DNA from: Thiocapsa rosea
GTDB lineage: Bacteria; Pseudomonadota; Gammaproteobacteria; Chromatiales; Chromatiaceae
Reading direction: 5' to 3'
Assembly: GCF_003634315.1 (NCBI RefSeq)
Contig: NZ_RBXL01000001.1
Span: forward strand, 3,886,501-3,950,500
Length of the DNA: 64,000 nucleotides
A program made the position numbers and the translations under genes. The notes below the pieces were generated by a model. The model was not told the DNA's origin. It made no database searches and worked only from the letters and a program-made list of their open reading frames with translations. Below are positions 46,225 to 55,700 of this stretch, one piece after another. Every line of letters begins with the position of its first letter. Position 1 is the stretch's first letter.

Positions 46225-46309
46225 AGGCAGCACTTAGGCACCGCGTCCCGCGCAGCGACGGGCGCGCCCTCGGACATTCGATAACCCCCAGATCAAGAGG
46301 TCAGGAACC

Positions 46310-46852
46310 ATGAGCAGCAGCAAAGGCCGGGACGGATCCGTCGAAGGTTTCCTCGGGGGGCTCGCCAATCTCGTCGAGAAGCTCGGTGATCTCGCCGAGA
46401 AGGGCGAGCAGCTCAAACGCTCGGGCAACTTCGACGTCCAGAACGGAGGCAACACCCTCAAAGGGGTCTACGGCTTTACCGTGCGCACCGGTCTCGGCGG
46501 TGATCGCGACGAGGTCAAGGTCGAGCCCTTCGGCAACATCAAGCGCGACGAGGCGACCGGACACGCCGTGGTCCAGGAGGTCCGTGAGCCCGTCATCGAT
46601 CTCTTCGACGAACCCGACGAGGTGATCCTGGTCGCCGAGATGCCCGGTGTTTCGAGCCCCGATGTTCATGTGGATCTTGCGGACGACATCCTCACCCTGC
46701 GTGCCGGGGAGGGTGAACGCTCCTACTACAAGGAGATCGTGCTGCCTGCGCACTGTGTCGATCATGTCGCGACCATCTCCTGCAACAACGGCGTGGTCGA
46801 AATCCGCTGTCCAAAGGTCGCACCGCAACACACGGAAACCAAGCAAGAGTAG
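46310..46852 (+). CDS. gvpH: GvpH-type small heat-shock (Hsp20-like) gas vesicle protein
   Basis: A 180-residue protein. The N-terminal 80 residues have FLGGLANLVEKLGDLAEKGEQL and GVYGFTVRTGLGG, typical of GvpH. Residues 90-170 are an alpha-crystallin domain (VIDLFDEPDEVILVAEMPGV; GVVEIRCPK). It probably keeps hydrophobic Gvp proteins soluble before assembly. The gene lies 85 bases after the unknown gene and 4 before the AAA+ ATPase. Confidence 0.9.
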   Translation: MSSSKGRDGSVEGFLGGLANLVEKLGDLAEKGEQLKRSGNFDVQNGGNTLKGVYGFTVRTGLGGDRDEVKVEPFGNIKRDEATGHAVVQEVREPVIDLFDEPDEVILVAEMPGVSSPDVHVDLADDILTLRAGEGERSYYKEIVLPAHCVDHVATISCNNGVVEIRCPKVAPQHTETKQE

Positions 46853-46856
46853 CGCT

Positions 46857-49004
46857 ATGAGCGAATCCAACGAGCTGAGGCTCAAGGTCTCGGAGGCCTT
46901 GAGCAAGGATGTGGGGCGTGCCTTCGCACGGATGGATCCGGCCGACATGGCTCGGCTGGGCGTCGCGATCGGCGACATCGTCGAGATCGAAGGCAAGCGT
47001 CCCGCGGTCTGCAAGGTCCTGCCGGCCTTCAAGGACATCCGCGGTCAGGGACGGGTGCAGCTCGACGGGATCAGTCGGGACAATGCGGGCGCCGCTCTGG
47101 ACGAATTCGTCGTCCTGCGCGTGACCGCGCACGCCCCGGCGGATCGCATCACCCTGGCGCCGACGACGGTGACCCCCACCGATCGCGATCTGCCCTATAT
47201 CGGCAGCCTGCTCGACGGACTCCCGGTCCGTGAGGGAGACCGCGTGCGCGTCACCCTGTTCGGGAGCCGCTCGACCGATTTTCGCGTCGTAGCGACCGCT
47301 CCGCGCGGCACCGTGATCATCAACCCCACCACGCAGCTCACGATCAGCGGACCCAAGGGGCAAAAGGCGTCGGCGACCTCGGGAGCGCGCAACCCCGTCT
47401 CCTACGAGGACATCGGGGGACTCAAGCCCCAGCTTCAGCGCATTCGCGAGATGATCGAGCTGCCCCTGCGCCATCCCGAGCTCTTCGAGCGGCTCGGCAT
47501 CGATGCCCCGAAGGGCGTTCTGATGCGCGGACCACCGGGATGCGGCAAGACCCTGATCGCCCGCACCATCGCGGACGAGGCGGAGGCCAACTTCTTCGCC
47601 GTGAGCGGTCCGGAGGTCATCCACAAGTTTTACGGGGAGAGCGAGGCGCATCTGCGCAAGATCTTCGAGGAGGCGTCGGCCAAGGGGCCGAGCATCATCT
47701 TCCTCGACGAGATCGATGCCATCGCGCCGCGCCGCGAGGGCACCCTCGGCGAGGTGGAAAAGCGCGTGGTCGCGCAATTGCTCGCCCTGATGGACGGGCT
47801 CAGCCAGCGGCGCAACGTCATCGTGATTGCGGCGACCAATCTGCCGAACATGATCGACCCGGCCCTGCGTCGCCCCGGACGCTTCGACCGCGAGATCGAG
47901 ATCCCCATCCCGGACCGGGACGGACGCCTCGAGATCCTGGAGATCCACAGCCGCGGCATGCCGCTGGCCGAGGACGTCTCGATGCGACATCTCGCGGATG
48001 TGACACACGGCTTCGTCGGGGCGGATCTTCAGGGACTGTGCCGCGAGGCCGCGATGCTCTGTCTCAGGCGCCTTATGCCTGAGCTTGACCTGACCCTCGG
48101 GACCGTCCCGTACGAGCGTTTGGCGACCCTCGAGATCCGCATGGGCGATTTTCTCGCGGCCCTGCACGATGTGGAGCCGTCCGCCGTGCGGGAGGTCTTC
48201 GTCGAGATCCCGGACGTCACCTGGGAGGACGTGGGCGGCCTGCACGAGACCAAGGATCGCCTCAAGGAGGCGGTGGCCTGGCCGCTCAAGTATCCGGAGC
48301 TCTTCGAGCAGGCCGGTGTTCGCCCGCCCAAGGGCATCCTGCTCGACGGACCGCCGGGATGCGGCAAGACCATGCTGGCCAAGGCGGTGGCCAGCGAGAC
48401 CAAGGTCAACGTCATCTCGGTGAAGGGTCCGGCACTCATGTCCAAGTATGTCGGCGAGTCCGAGCGCGGCGTTCGCGAGATCTTCCACAAGGCACGCCAA
48501 GCCGCGCCCTGCATCATGTTTTTCGACGAGATCGATGCACTGGTGCCGGCACGCGGCGGGAGCGCCAGCGACAATCATGTGGGCGAACGCGTCTTGAGCC
48601 AGTTTCTGGCCGAGATGGACGGCATCGAGGATCTGCGCGGCGTGCTGGTGCTGGGGGCAACCAACCGGGCGGATATGCTCGACCCGGCGATCCTGCGGCC
48701 CGGCCGGTTCGACCAGGTCATCCGCATCCCGCTCCCGGACGACGAGAGCCGGCAGGAGATCTTCAAGGTCCATCTGCGCGGCAAGCCGTTGGGCGGCGGC
48801 ATAGATGTCGATGCGCTGGTCGCGGGGAGCACCGGCTTCAGCGGCGCCGAGGTCTCGGCGGTGTGCAGCCGAGCGGCGCTTGCCGCGGTGCGGCGCGCCG
48901 TGTCGTCCCTGGACGGGCCACCGGATTCCGAGCGGACGGAGCACATCGATGTCCGTATCGAGATGTCCGACCTGACGGATGCGCTCAGCAGCATGCGCCC
49001 ATAA
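46857..49004 (+). CDS. CDC48/VAT-type double AAA+ ATPase
   Basis: A 715-residue protein with the full CDC48 layout. An N-terminal double-psi barrel region (about 1-175) has VSEALSKDVGRAFARMDPADM. AAA D1 has Walker A GPPGCGKTLIA near 225 and IIFLDEIDAIAPRREG. AAA D2 has GPPGCGKTMLA near 498 and IMFFDEIDALVPARGG. Both second-region Arg fingers (RRPGRFDRE, LRPGRFDQV) are present. CDC48 proteins unfold or extract proteins. It follows gvpH by 4 bases, so it is probably expressed with the gas vesicle genes and may remodel or disassemble vesicle proteins (inference). Confidence 0.92.
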   Translation: MSESNELRLKVSEALSKDVGRAFARMDPADMARLGVAIGDIVEIEGKRPAVCKVLPAFKDIRGQGRVQLDGISRDNAGAALDEFVVLRVTAHAPADRITLAPTTVTPTDRDLPYIGSLLDGLPVREGDRVRVTLFGSRSTDFRVVATAPRGTVIINPTTQLTISGPKGQKASATSGARNPVSYEDIGGLKPQLQRIREMIELPLRHPELFERLGIDAPKGVLMRGPPGCGKTLIARTIADEAEANFFAVSGPEVIHKFYGESEAHLRKIFEEASAKGPSIIFLDEIDAIAPRREGTLGEVEKRVVAQLLALMDGLSQRRNVIVIAATNLPNMIDPALRRPGRFDREIEIPIPDRDGRLEILEIHSRGMPLAEDVSMRHLADVTHGFVGADLQGLCREAAMLCLRRLMPELDLTLGTVPYERLATLEIRMGDFLAALHDVEPSAVREVFVEIPDVTWEDVGGLHETKDRLKEAVAWPLKYPELFEQAGVRPPKGILLDGPPGCGKTMLAKAVASETKVNVISVKGPALMSKYVGESERGVREIFHKARQAAPCIMFFDEIDALVPARGGSASDNHVGERVLSQFLAEMDGIEDLRGVLVLGATNRADMLDPAILRPGRFDQVIRIPLPDDESRQEIFKVHLRGKPLGGGIDVDALVAGSTGFSGAEVSAVCSRAALAAVRRAVSSLDGPPDSERTEHIDVRIEMSDLTDALSSMRP

Positions 49005-49030
49005 GGAACGATTCAAAACCACCCCAAACC

Positions 49031-49359
49031 GTAGGATGGGTAGAGCGACAGCGAAACCCATCCTCCCCGCTCCAACGCTCCACTCCCGGCACCAACAGAG
49101 CGACAGCGAAACCCATCCTCCCCGCTCCAACGCTCCACTCCCGGCACCAACAGAGCGACAGCGAAACCCATCCTCCCCGCTCCAACGCTCCACTCCCGGC
49201 ACCAGCAGAGCGACAGCGAAACCCATTCTCCCCGCTCCAACGCTCCACTCCCGGCACCAACAGAGCGACAGCGAAACCCATCCAGCCCGCGCCAAGGGCA
49301 TCGGACCGAAACCCAGCAGCGCGGCGGTTTGGAGGATGGGTTTCGCTACGCTCTACCCA
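49031..49359. repeat. 55-bp tandem repeat grown from a GGATGGGTAGAGCG/CGCTCTACCCATCC palindrome
   Basis: Units start at 49042, 49097, 49152, 49207 and 49262: four full 55-base units, nearly identical, plus a partial fifth. Each contains AGAGCGACAGCGAAACCCATCC. The array opens with GTAGGATGGGT and ends with the reverse complement GGATGGGTTTCGCTACGCTCTACCCATC (49333-49359), so the whole can fold on itself. It fills the gap after the CDC48-type gene. Unit number may vary between strains. Confidence 0.92.
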
Positions 49360-49408
49360 TCGCGATCGGGTTTGGTTGACGGGGATGGTTTCCGGCGGTT
49401 CGGTTGGT

Positions 49409-50059
49409 TCAGCGCATCCGAAAGGGTGTGTCGCTGATGTGCTCGACCGATGGGCATCGGTGATAGAAGTCACGTTGTTCGCTCGCGCCGGCGTACACCC
49501 ATGCGACCAGCGCGTGCGCGACGGCAAACCGCACCGCGTCCTCGATCAAGGCCCGCCCCAGACCGTAGCGTCGCCATTCAGGCGCGACGAAGACGCTCAA
49601 ATGTGCGTTTCGCGGCCGTTCTGAAAATGGCTTGAACCAACGCACCAAGCTCCAGCCGAGGATCTCGCCGTCGCAGCGGGCCAAGAAGCACAGGGCTTGC
49701 TTGGGATGCTCGTGAAGAACGGCAAGCATGTGGGAGTCGCCGGTTCCGTCCGTCAGCATGCGCAGGCGGTGACGCTCCGATGGGGTCAATGCCGACAAGG
49801 GCTTTTCCTCGATCCGGACGTCGTATGTCGCAGGCGGTTCCACCGACGGGAGGACCGAGCCATTCGTGCGTGCACCGCCGAAGGGTTCCGGATCCCCGCA
49901 CGCGACACAATCCTCCTCACGCCGATCACGCTGTTCTACGGCGGACGAGACAGGCACGCTCTCGATGGGGCATCGCATCGGTTTCGGGGACGGAGAGTCC
50001 GTCGATGCGAGGCCGGCGACATGGCGCCGGGCAGGATGTACAATTTTCATGGTAGGCAT
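49409..50059 (-). CDS. GNAT-family N-acetyltransferase
   Basis: A protein of up to 216 residues. The GNAT domain covers the C-terminal 130 residues: LGWSLVRWFKPF, then LSVFVAPEWRRYGLGRALIEDAV with the acetyl-CoA loop RRYGLG. The substrate is unknown. The N-terminal 75 residues are not conserved-looking, so the start is uncertain; ATG at 50050 or 49978, or an internal start, are all possible. It is divergent from the OmpR-type regulator. Confidence 0.75.
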   Translation of the reverse strand: MPTMKIVHPARRHVAGLASTDSPSPKPMRCPIESVPVSSAVEQRDRREEDCVACGDPEPFGGARTNGSVLPSVEPPATYDVRIEEKPLSALTPSERHRLRMLTDGTGDSHMLAVLHEHPKQALCFLARCDGEILGWSLVRWFKPFSERPRNAHLSVFVAPEWRRYGLGRALIEDAVRFAVAHALVAWVYAGASEQRDFYHRCPSVEHISDTPFRMR

Positions 50060-50080
50060 TGGAATCCGCCGGATTCAGAT

Positions 50081-50097
50081 AAGGAGAGACGAGCATT
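50081..50097 (+). promoter_or_regulatory. Shine-Dalgarno AAGGAGAG and ATT start codon
   Basis: AAGGAGAG (50081-50088) is 6 bases before ATT (50095). An in-frame TAA at 50080-50082 rules out any start further up, and the next in-frame GTG (50134) would cut off the first strand and acidic pocket of the receiver domain. ATT is therefore the best start. Confidence 0.75.
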
Positions 50098-50781
50098 TCC
50101 GCCAGCATTATCGTCGTCGAAGACGATCCGCGCGTGGGTCGTGTTCTCATGCGTCATCTGACGCGTGCGGGTTTCGGGGTGTCGGTCGCCGCCAACGGCG
50201 CCGAAATGCGCCGACTCTATCGTCACAATGGCGCGGATCTCGTGCTCCTGGATCTCAACCTGGGTGCGGAGGACGGCATGGATCTGGCGCGCGAGCTCGT
50301 CGGCTCCACCCCCGTGGCTGTCATGATCGTGACCGGACGCGATGATCTGCAGGACCGCATCGACGGTTTGGATGCCGGTGCCGATGACTACATCACCAAG
50401 CCCTTCGAGGTCGAGGAGCTGCTCGCACGCATCCGAGCCGTTCTCAGAAGACACGCGTTCGAGGCGAGCGTTCACGACGCGATCCACATGGGCACGGTGA
50501 CGCTCGACCCGAGCGCCATGAGCCTGAGCGACGCCTCCAGCGGGGTCTCTCTGCGCTTGACCGAGACCGAAGCCCGCATCCTGGCGACCTTGATGCGTCA
50601 GCACGGACGGGCCGTCGGCCGCGCACAGTTGCTCAACCGCGAGCCTTTAATCCCCGAAGACCGCACGGTCGATGTCCACATCGGCAACATTCGGCGCAAG
50701 CTGCGTGACGGGGGCATCCTGAATCTCGTGATCTGGCCCGTGCGGGGCTACGGCTACCGTCTGAGGCTCGAGAACGACTGA
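50095..50781 (+). CDS. OmpR/PhoB-family response regulator with ATT start
   Basis: A 228-residue regulator. The receiver domain begins IIVVEDDPRVGR, with phospho-acceptor Asp in LVLLDLNLG and the Lys in YITKPFEVEELLARI. The C-terminal winged helix has LRLTETEARILATLM, then VDVHIGNIRRKLR and VRGYGYRL. It starts with ATT (see the separate entry), rare outside infC and a few others, which may keep its level low. It is the only receiver-winged-helix regulator in the window and so the best candidate to bind the CTTYAC-N4-CTTTAC direct repeats, one of which lies 73 bases past its stop codon. Confidence 0.9.
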   Translation: MSASIIVVEDDPRVGRVLMRHLTRAGFGVSVAANGAEMRRLYRHNGADLVLLDLNLGAEDGMDLARELVGSTPVAVMIVTGRDDLQDRIDGLDAGADDYITKPFEVEELLARIRAVLRRHAFEASVHDAIHMGTVTLDPSAMSLSDASSGVSLRLTETEARILATLMRQHGRAVGRAQLLNREPLIPEDRTVDVHIGNIRRKLRDGGILNLVIWPVRGYGYRLRLEND

Positions 50782-50853
50782 CCGATTCCGAGGGGGAACA
50801 CGCCGACTTGCGGCGATCCGCGCAGCCGGATGGCACAGTCGCACAAATAAGCC

Positions 50854-50869
50854 CTTTACAATGCTTTAC
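50854..50869 (+). promoter_or_regulatory. CTTYAC-N4-CTTTAC direct repeat box, site 4
   Basis: CTTTACAATGCTTTAC, a perfect hexamer repeat with 10-base period, about 130 bases upstream of the REC-EAL-REC gene. Confidence 0.65.
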
Positions 50870-50997
50870 TTGAATGAGTCGTGCTCGGTTCGGCCTAATA
50901 GGCTATTGTCTCGAATCGGCTTGACTCCGCCGGGTGCATCCGCCCCCGCCCGGGGGCAGGCCATCAGTCGAGACCATTTCCGACCGGGAGAGCCTCC

Positions 50998-52689
50998 ATG
51001 CGTTTGATGTGTCTCGACGACGATCCGCGAATCGAGGCCGTTCTGGGGCGTTTCCTCAAGCGGTTCGGGTATGCCGTGGATTTCCACGTGTCCGTTGCCT
51101 CCTTCAAGGCCGCGCTTGCGTCGGATCTCCCCGAGCTCGTCCTTCTCGATCTGGGTCTGGGCCGGGAGAACGGCATCGATGTCATCCATTGGCTCGCCGA
51201 GACCCACCCCGGGATTCCCGTCGTTCTCCTTTCTGGGCATGGCGACGATCTGCTCGATACCGCGCGACGTATCGCGCACTCGACCGGGATCCAGGTCCTC
51301 GGGGCGGTCTCCAAGTCCCGAATGGTCAAAGAGCTTCCCGCAATCCTGGAGAAGGGCGTCACGGCGGCACGGCAACGGCGGGGCCAAGACCCGCAAGCCG
51401 GTGCTGCCTTCACCCGGGAGGATCTGGAATGGCAGATTCGCAGCGGCGGTATCGTCGCGCACTTTCAACCGATCGTCTCGCCGGCCGACGGGCGGATGAA
51501 GGGTGCGGAGGTGCTCGCGCGTCTGCGGCTGCCGAGCGGACAGATCATCGGTGCAGCCGAGTTCATTCCCCTCGCCGAGTCAAGCGGGCTCATCTACGAG
51601 GTCACCGAGAACCTGTTCGAGCGTCTGATCGAGTCGCGGGAGACGCTTGCCGCGTCGGATCTGACCTTCATCGCGGTCAACCTGTCGCCGCTGATCCTGC
51701 AGCAGGAGCGGGCCTTGGTCCTGGTGCGCCGCTTGGTCGACGGGTTTGCGGGGATCTGCTCCGTCAAGATCGAGATGACCGAGAGCGCCGCCACGGCCTA
51801 CCCCGATGTCTTGCGCACCGTTGCGGCTCAGATCCATCTCATGGGGGCCTCGCTGGCGATCGACGATTTCGGGATCGGCTATTCCTCGATGCGGGCGCTC
51901 GCCGAGCTCCCGTTCGACACGCTGAAGATCGATCTGTCGTTCGTCTCGGAGATGTTCGACTCACCGAAGTCACTCAGATTGTTGCGCGCCATGATCAGCT
52001 TCGGCCAGACGCTGGAGCTGCAGGTCGTCGCCGAAGGGGTGGAAACGGAGGAGCAGCGTGGATTGTTGATTGAAGCAGGCGTCGATTTGGCGCAAGGCTA
52101 TCTGTTCGGAAAGCCCATGACGGCGGAGGCTTTGGCGAGCACCTTCTCGGTGCCGAACGGGGACGGCGAGTCCACGCGCGTGCCGGACCCGAGCCTGTCC
52201 GCCGGAGGACGCGATGGGGTCGAGAGCGGACCAACCATCATGGTCGTCGATGACGACCAGCGCATGCTGCATGCCACGGCTCGCCTGGTGATGGACTGGG
52301 GTTACCGCTGCGAGACCTTCGCGGATGCACGCACCGCATTGCAGATCTGCGAAGACGCAGCCCCGCGGCTTCTCATTGTCGACATCTACATGCCGCACCT
52401 CGACGGTTTCGAGATGATCAAGCGGATGCGCCGGATCGCCCCGGCGACGCTGATCCTCGCCGTGAGCGTTGATGTGATCCGCGGGCACCAGACCAATGTC
52501 CTGGACATGTGCCGAGCCTTGGGCGCGGATGCGATCCTGCAGAAGCCGATTGCCCCGGATCAGCTGCGGGCCGTGCTCGAGCGTCTGATCGGTGGACCGG
52601 CCGGGGGTGATTCGGACGGCGTGGCCGTCGCGTCGAGTCCGCAGCGCGTCGAGGAACCGCAGAGCGACGACCGCGCCCTGATCCAGTAG
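50998..52689 (+). CDS. REC-EAL-REC cyclic-di-GMP phosphodiesterase-type protein
   Basis: A 563-residue protein. Residues 1-115 are a receiver domain (CLDDDPRIE; Asp in LVLLDLGLG). Residues 140-385 are an EAL domain with the EVL variant of the signature (GAEVLARLRLP), the catalytic IEMTESA, DDFGIGYSS and EGVETEEQ. The key metal-binding residues are present, so hydrolysis of cyclic di-GMP is likely. Residues 415-535 are a second receiver, close to that of the protein at 34421. It is followed 16 bases later by the LOV hybrid kinase gene, a likely phosphate donor. Confidence 0.92.
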   Translation: MRLMCLDDDPRIEAVLGRFLKRFGYAVDFHVSVASFKAALASDLPELVLLDLGLGRENGIDVIHWLAETHPGIPVVLLSGHGDDLLDTARRIAHSTGIQVLGAVSKSRMVKELPAILEKGVTAARQRRGQDPQAGAAFTREDLEWQIRSGGIVAHFQPIVSPADGRMKGAEVLARLRLPSGQIIGAAEFIPLAESSGLIYEVTENLFERLIESRETLAASDLTFIAVNLSPLILQQERALVLVRRLVDGFAGICSVKIEMTESAATAYPDVLRTVAAQIHLMGASLAIDDFGIGYSSMRALAELPFDTLKIDLSFVSEMFDSPKSLRLLRAMISFGQTLELQVVAEGVETEEQRGLLIEAGVDLAQGYLFGKPMTAEALASTFSVPNGDGESTRVPDPSLSAGGRDGVESGPTIMVVDDDQRMLHATARLVMDWGYRCETFADARTALQICEDAAPRLLIVDIYMPHLDGFEMIKRMRRIAPATLILAVSVDVIRGHQTNVLDMCRALGADAILQKPIAPDQLRAVLERLIGGPAGGDSDGVAVASSPQRVEEPQSDDRALIQ

Positions 52690-52705
52690 GTGCGGAGCGA
52701 CAGCA

Positions 52706-55700
52706 GTGAACCAGCAGTCCAGCCCCGGCGCCACCATGAGCCCGATCCGCACCGTGGCGCTCACGGTCCTGCTGACCCTGCTCGCGGTGGTCGGCAACCA
52801 TTTCAATCTCTCGCTTTTCTTCGGTCTGCAGATCATCTTCGGATCTGTGGCCGTTCTCCTGGCCATTGTCTGGTTCGGGACCCGTGCCGGCCTGATCGTC
52901 GCCGCCGCCTCCGGTGCCTATACCTATTTCCTTTGGGATCATCCCTTTGCCCTGTTGATCTTCTTGGCCGAAGCGGCCTTCGTGGGCTGGCATCGGGATC
53001 ACGCGCGACGGCGAGGCCGCGCGACGCCGGATCTCGGTGTCTCGGTGATGCTCTACTGGGTCTTGATCGGCATCCCCTTGGTTCTGCTGTTCTACCGTGG
53101 TGTCATGGAGATGGTCTGGCACCAGACCCTGGTGGTCGCGGTCAAGCAGGCCTTGAACGGCATCCTGAACGCGGCCTTGGCCGGGCTGGTGGTCATGGTC
53201 GTGGCCGCGATGAGACGTCGCTCCGGCAGCCTCTCGGCACGGCAGGTGTTGTTCACGCTGTTCCTCTCGGGATTTCTGTTGCCGTCGATTCTCGTCGTTG
53301 CTTGGGAGAATTACGATCTCAAGGATCGTCTGGAGCAGGATCTTGCCGACCGCCTGAGGACATTCGGTGTGCTCACGATTCACGAGCTCGATACAGGTCC
53401 ACGTGGAACGTCCCCCGAAGCGGCCGAGATCCACCTGGATCATGTGCGGGAGATGGCCCGACTCTTCGGCAACACATTGCCTGAGTACGCCAAGCTCGAG
53501 GTGCGTCTGATCGGACCGGCCGGTGACCCCGGGCCTCCCGCAGGTGCGCCGAATGCCCGTACCGCCCGCACCGCGGCCGATGATTTGATGATCCTGGCAC
53601 CGGAGGATTGGCATCCCTCGCGGATGGCGTTCTGGTGGCAGTCGCGCTATCGCATGATCCTGCCGCTTGCTGAACCGACAGTCGGCGAGGGACTCTTGAT
53701 CGAGCTCAGCGCGGCTACGCTGGTCGACAAGCTGCAGCACACGGTGCTGCGTCTGCTGACGCTCCTGTTGGCGATCGCTGCGATCGCGATCCTGCTGGCG
53801 GACCGATTCGCACTGTTGCTGGTGCGTCCATTGAATCAGCTCGTTGGGATCGCTGCCGACTTGCCGGCGCGGATCGTCGCGGGCGAGACCCCGGCCATCC
53901 CGTCGCCCGGGCTCTTGGCCGAGGGCCGGGCCCTGACCGACGCCTTCGGTGTCATGTCCCGGGGTCTCTCCGAGAGCTTCGCGATGATCGAGCGTGAGCG
54001 CGATGCGCAATCCCGGCTGCGCTCCGTTCGTGATCTGCAGGCGAAGATGTTGGCCGGTTTGATGACGTCCGGGGAGGACGAACGCACGGCCGCGGAGCGC
54101 CTCTGTGCCCTGGTTGAAGGGATAGCCCCGGGATGCCGGTGCGTCTTGTTCAAGAAAGGCTTGGCCGATTCACGTGTGCACTTCGCCGGGGGCGGCCTCG
54201 GTGCCGGCGAGTACGCGGAACTGGAGCGCCGGGTGCGCGAACGGGATCCCGCAGGCGTGAGCCGGATGGACTCCGCCAGCCGGTTCTTTGTCGTGGAGTC
54301 GGCTCGGGATGCGACCGATAGGCGGCAGACCGACATCCTCTCGGCCGGGGGCGAGGCCTTCTGGTGGTGCTCCGACATCATCACGCAGGATAACCAGTGT
54401 GCCGGTGTGCTTGCGATCGGGCCGTGTCCCTCGCGCGAGCCCGACGCGGACGTACCCGAGATCCTCGAGGCGGCCGCGGACCTGGCCGCGCTGGCATTCG
54501 AGACCTTGCGCACCCGCCAACGGCATGCCGTCCTCATCAAGGCGTTGTCGCAGGCCGGCACCGGGATCGTCGTCGCAGGCCGAGTTGCCGGGGCCGATTA
54601 CCGCATCAGCTACGTCAACCAGGGCTTCGAGACGCTGACCGGCTATCGCGCGGACGAGGTGATGGGCCTGAATTGTCGTTTTCTCCAGGGCGATGACCGC
54701 GGTCAGCCGGAACGCGCGCGGATTCGGGCCGCGCTTGCGTCCGGCGAGCCCTGCCAGGTCACGCTGCGAAACTATCGCAAGGATGGAACGGCGTTCTGGA
54801 ACGCCTTGAATGTCGCCCCGCTGGTCGATTCGCGCGGCGAGGTCACGCACTACGTCGGCATCCAACAGGACATCACGGCGGTCAAGGAGGCCATGGAGCG
54901 TCTGGCCCGCAGCGAAGCCATGTTGCGCGAGGCGCAGGCGACTGCGCATCTGGGTACTTGGGACCTCGATTACGACAGCGGCCGAATCGAATGGTCCGAC
55001 GAGGCGTTTCGACTGCTCGGTTATGCGCCGGGCGCCGTGACGCCGAGCCTGGATGCGTTTTGTGCGGCTGTGCCCGAGGAGGATGCCGCGCGCGTTCGGG
55101 CGGAGATGGAGTCGGTCATCACCCGCCCCGATGGTCGTTTTGTCGTGGAGCATCGGGTGCAGGGTGCGAACGGCGTGCAGCGGATCCTCCGCGCGGAAGG
55201 TCGCGTCCATTTCGCCGATAACGGGACACCACTGCGTCTGTCCGGAACCGCCCTCGATATCACCGCGCAGCGCGCAATCGAAGAGGCCCTGCGCAGTCAG
55301 GAGGAACGGTACCGTCTGGTCGTAGAGAACATCGAGGATCTGGTCGTCCGCATGGATGCCGAGGGACGATTCGAGTACGTCAGTCCATCCTACTGCAGAC
55401 TCTTCGGTCGCGACGAGGCCGGGTTGATCGGGCATCACTTTTTGCCGAACGTCCATCCGGCTGATCGTGATGCAACGACTGCCGCGATGAATGCCCTCCG
55501 CCACCCGCCGTACACCTGCCTGTTCGATCAACGCGCCAGAACGGTCAAGGGATGGCGGTGGTTGCAGTGGGTCGATCGCGCTCTTGTCGACGGGGAAGGC
55601 CGAATCCACTCGATCATCGGAATCGGCCGAGATATTACCGAGCGCAAGACCGCAGAGCTCGCGCTGACGCAGGAGCGTCGCCGTCTCGCCGACATCATCG

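Noticed and set aside
46692-49301. An 869-residue minus-strand frame
   Set aside because: Its N-terminal repeats are only the 55-base tandem array translated; the rest is antisense to the CDC48-type gene.
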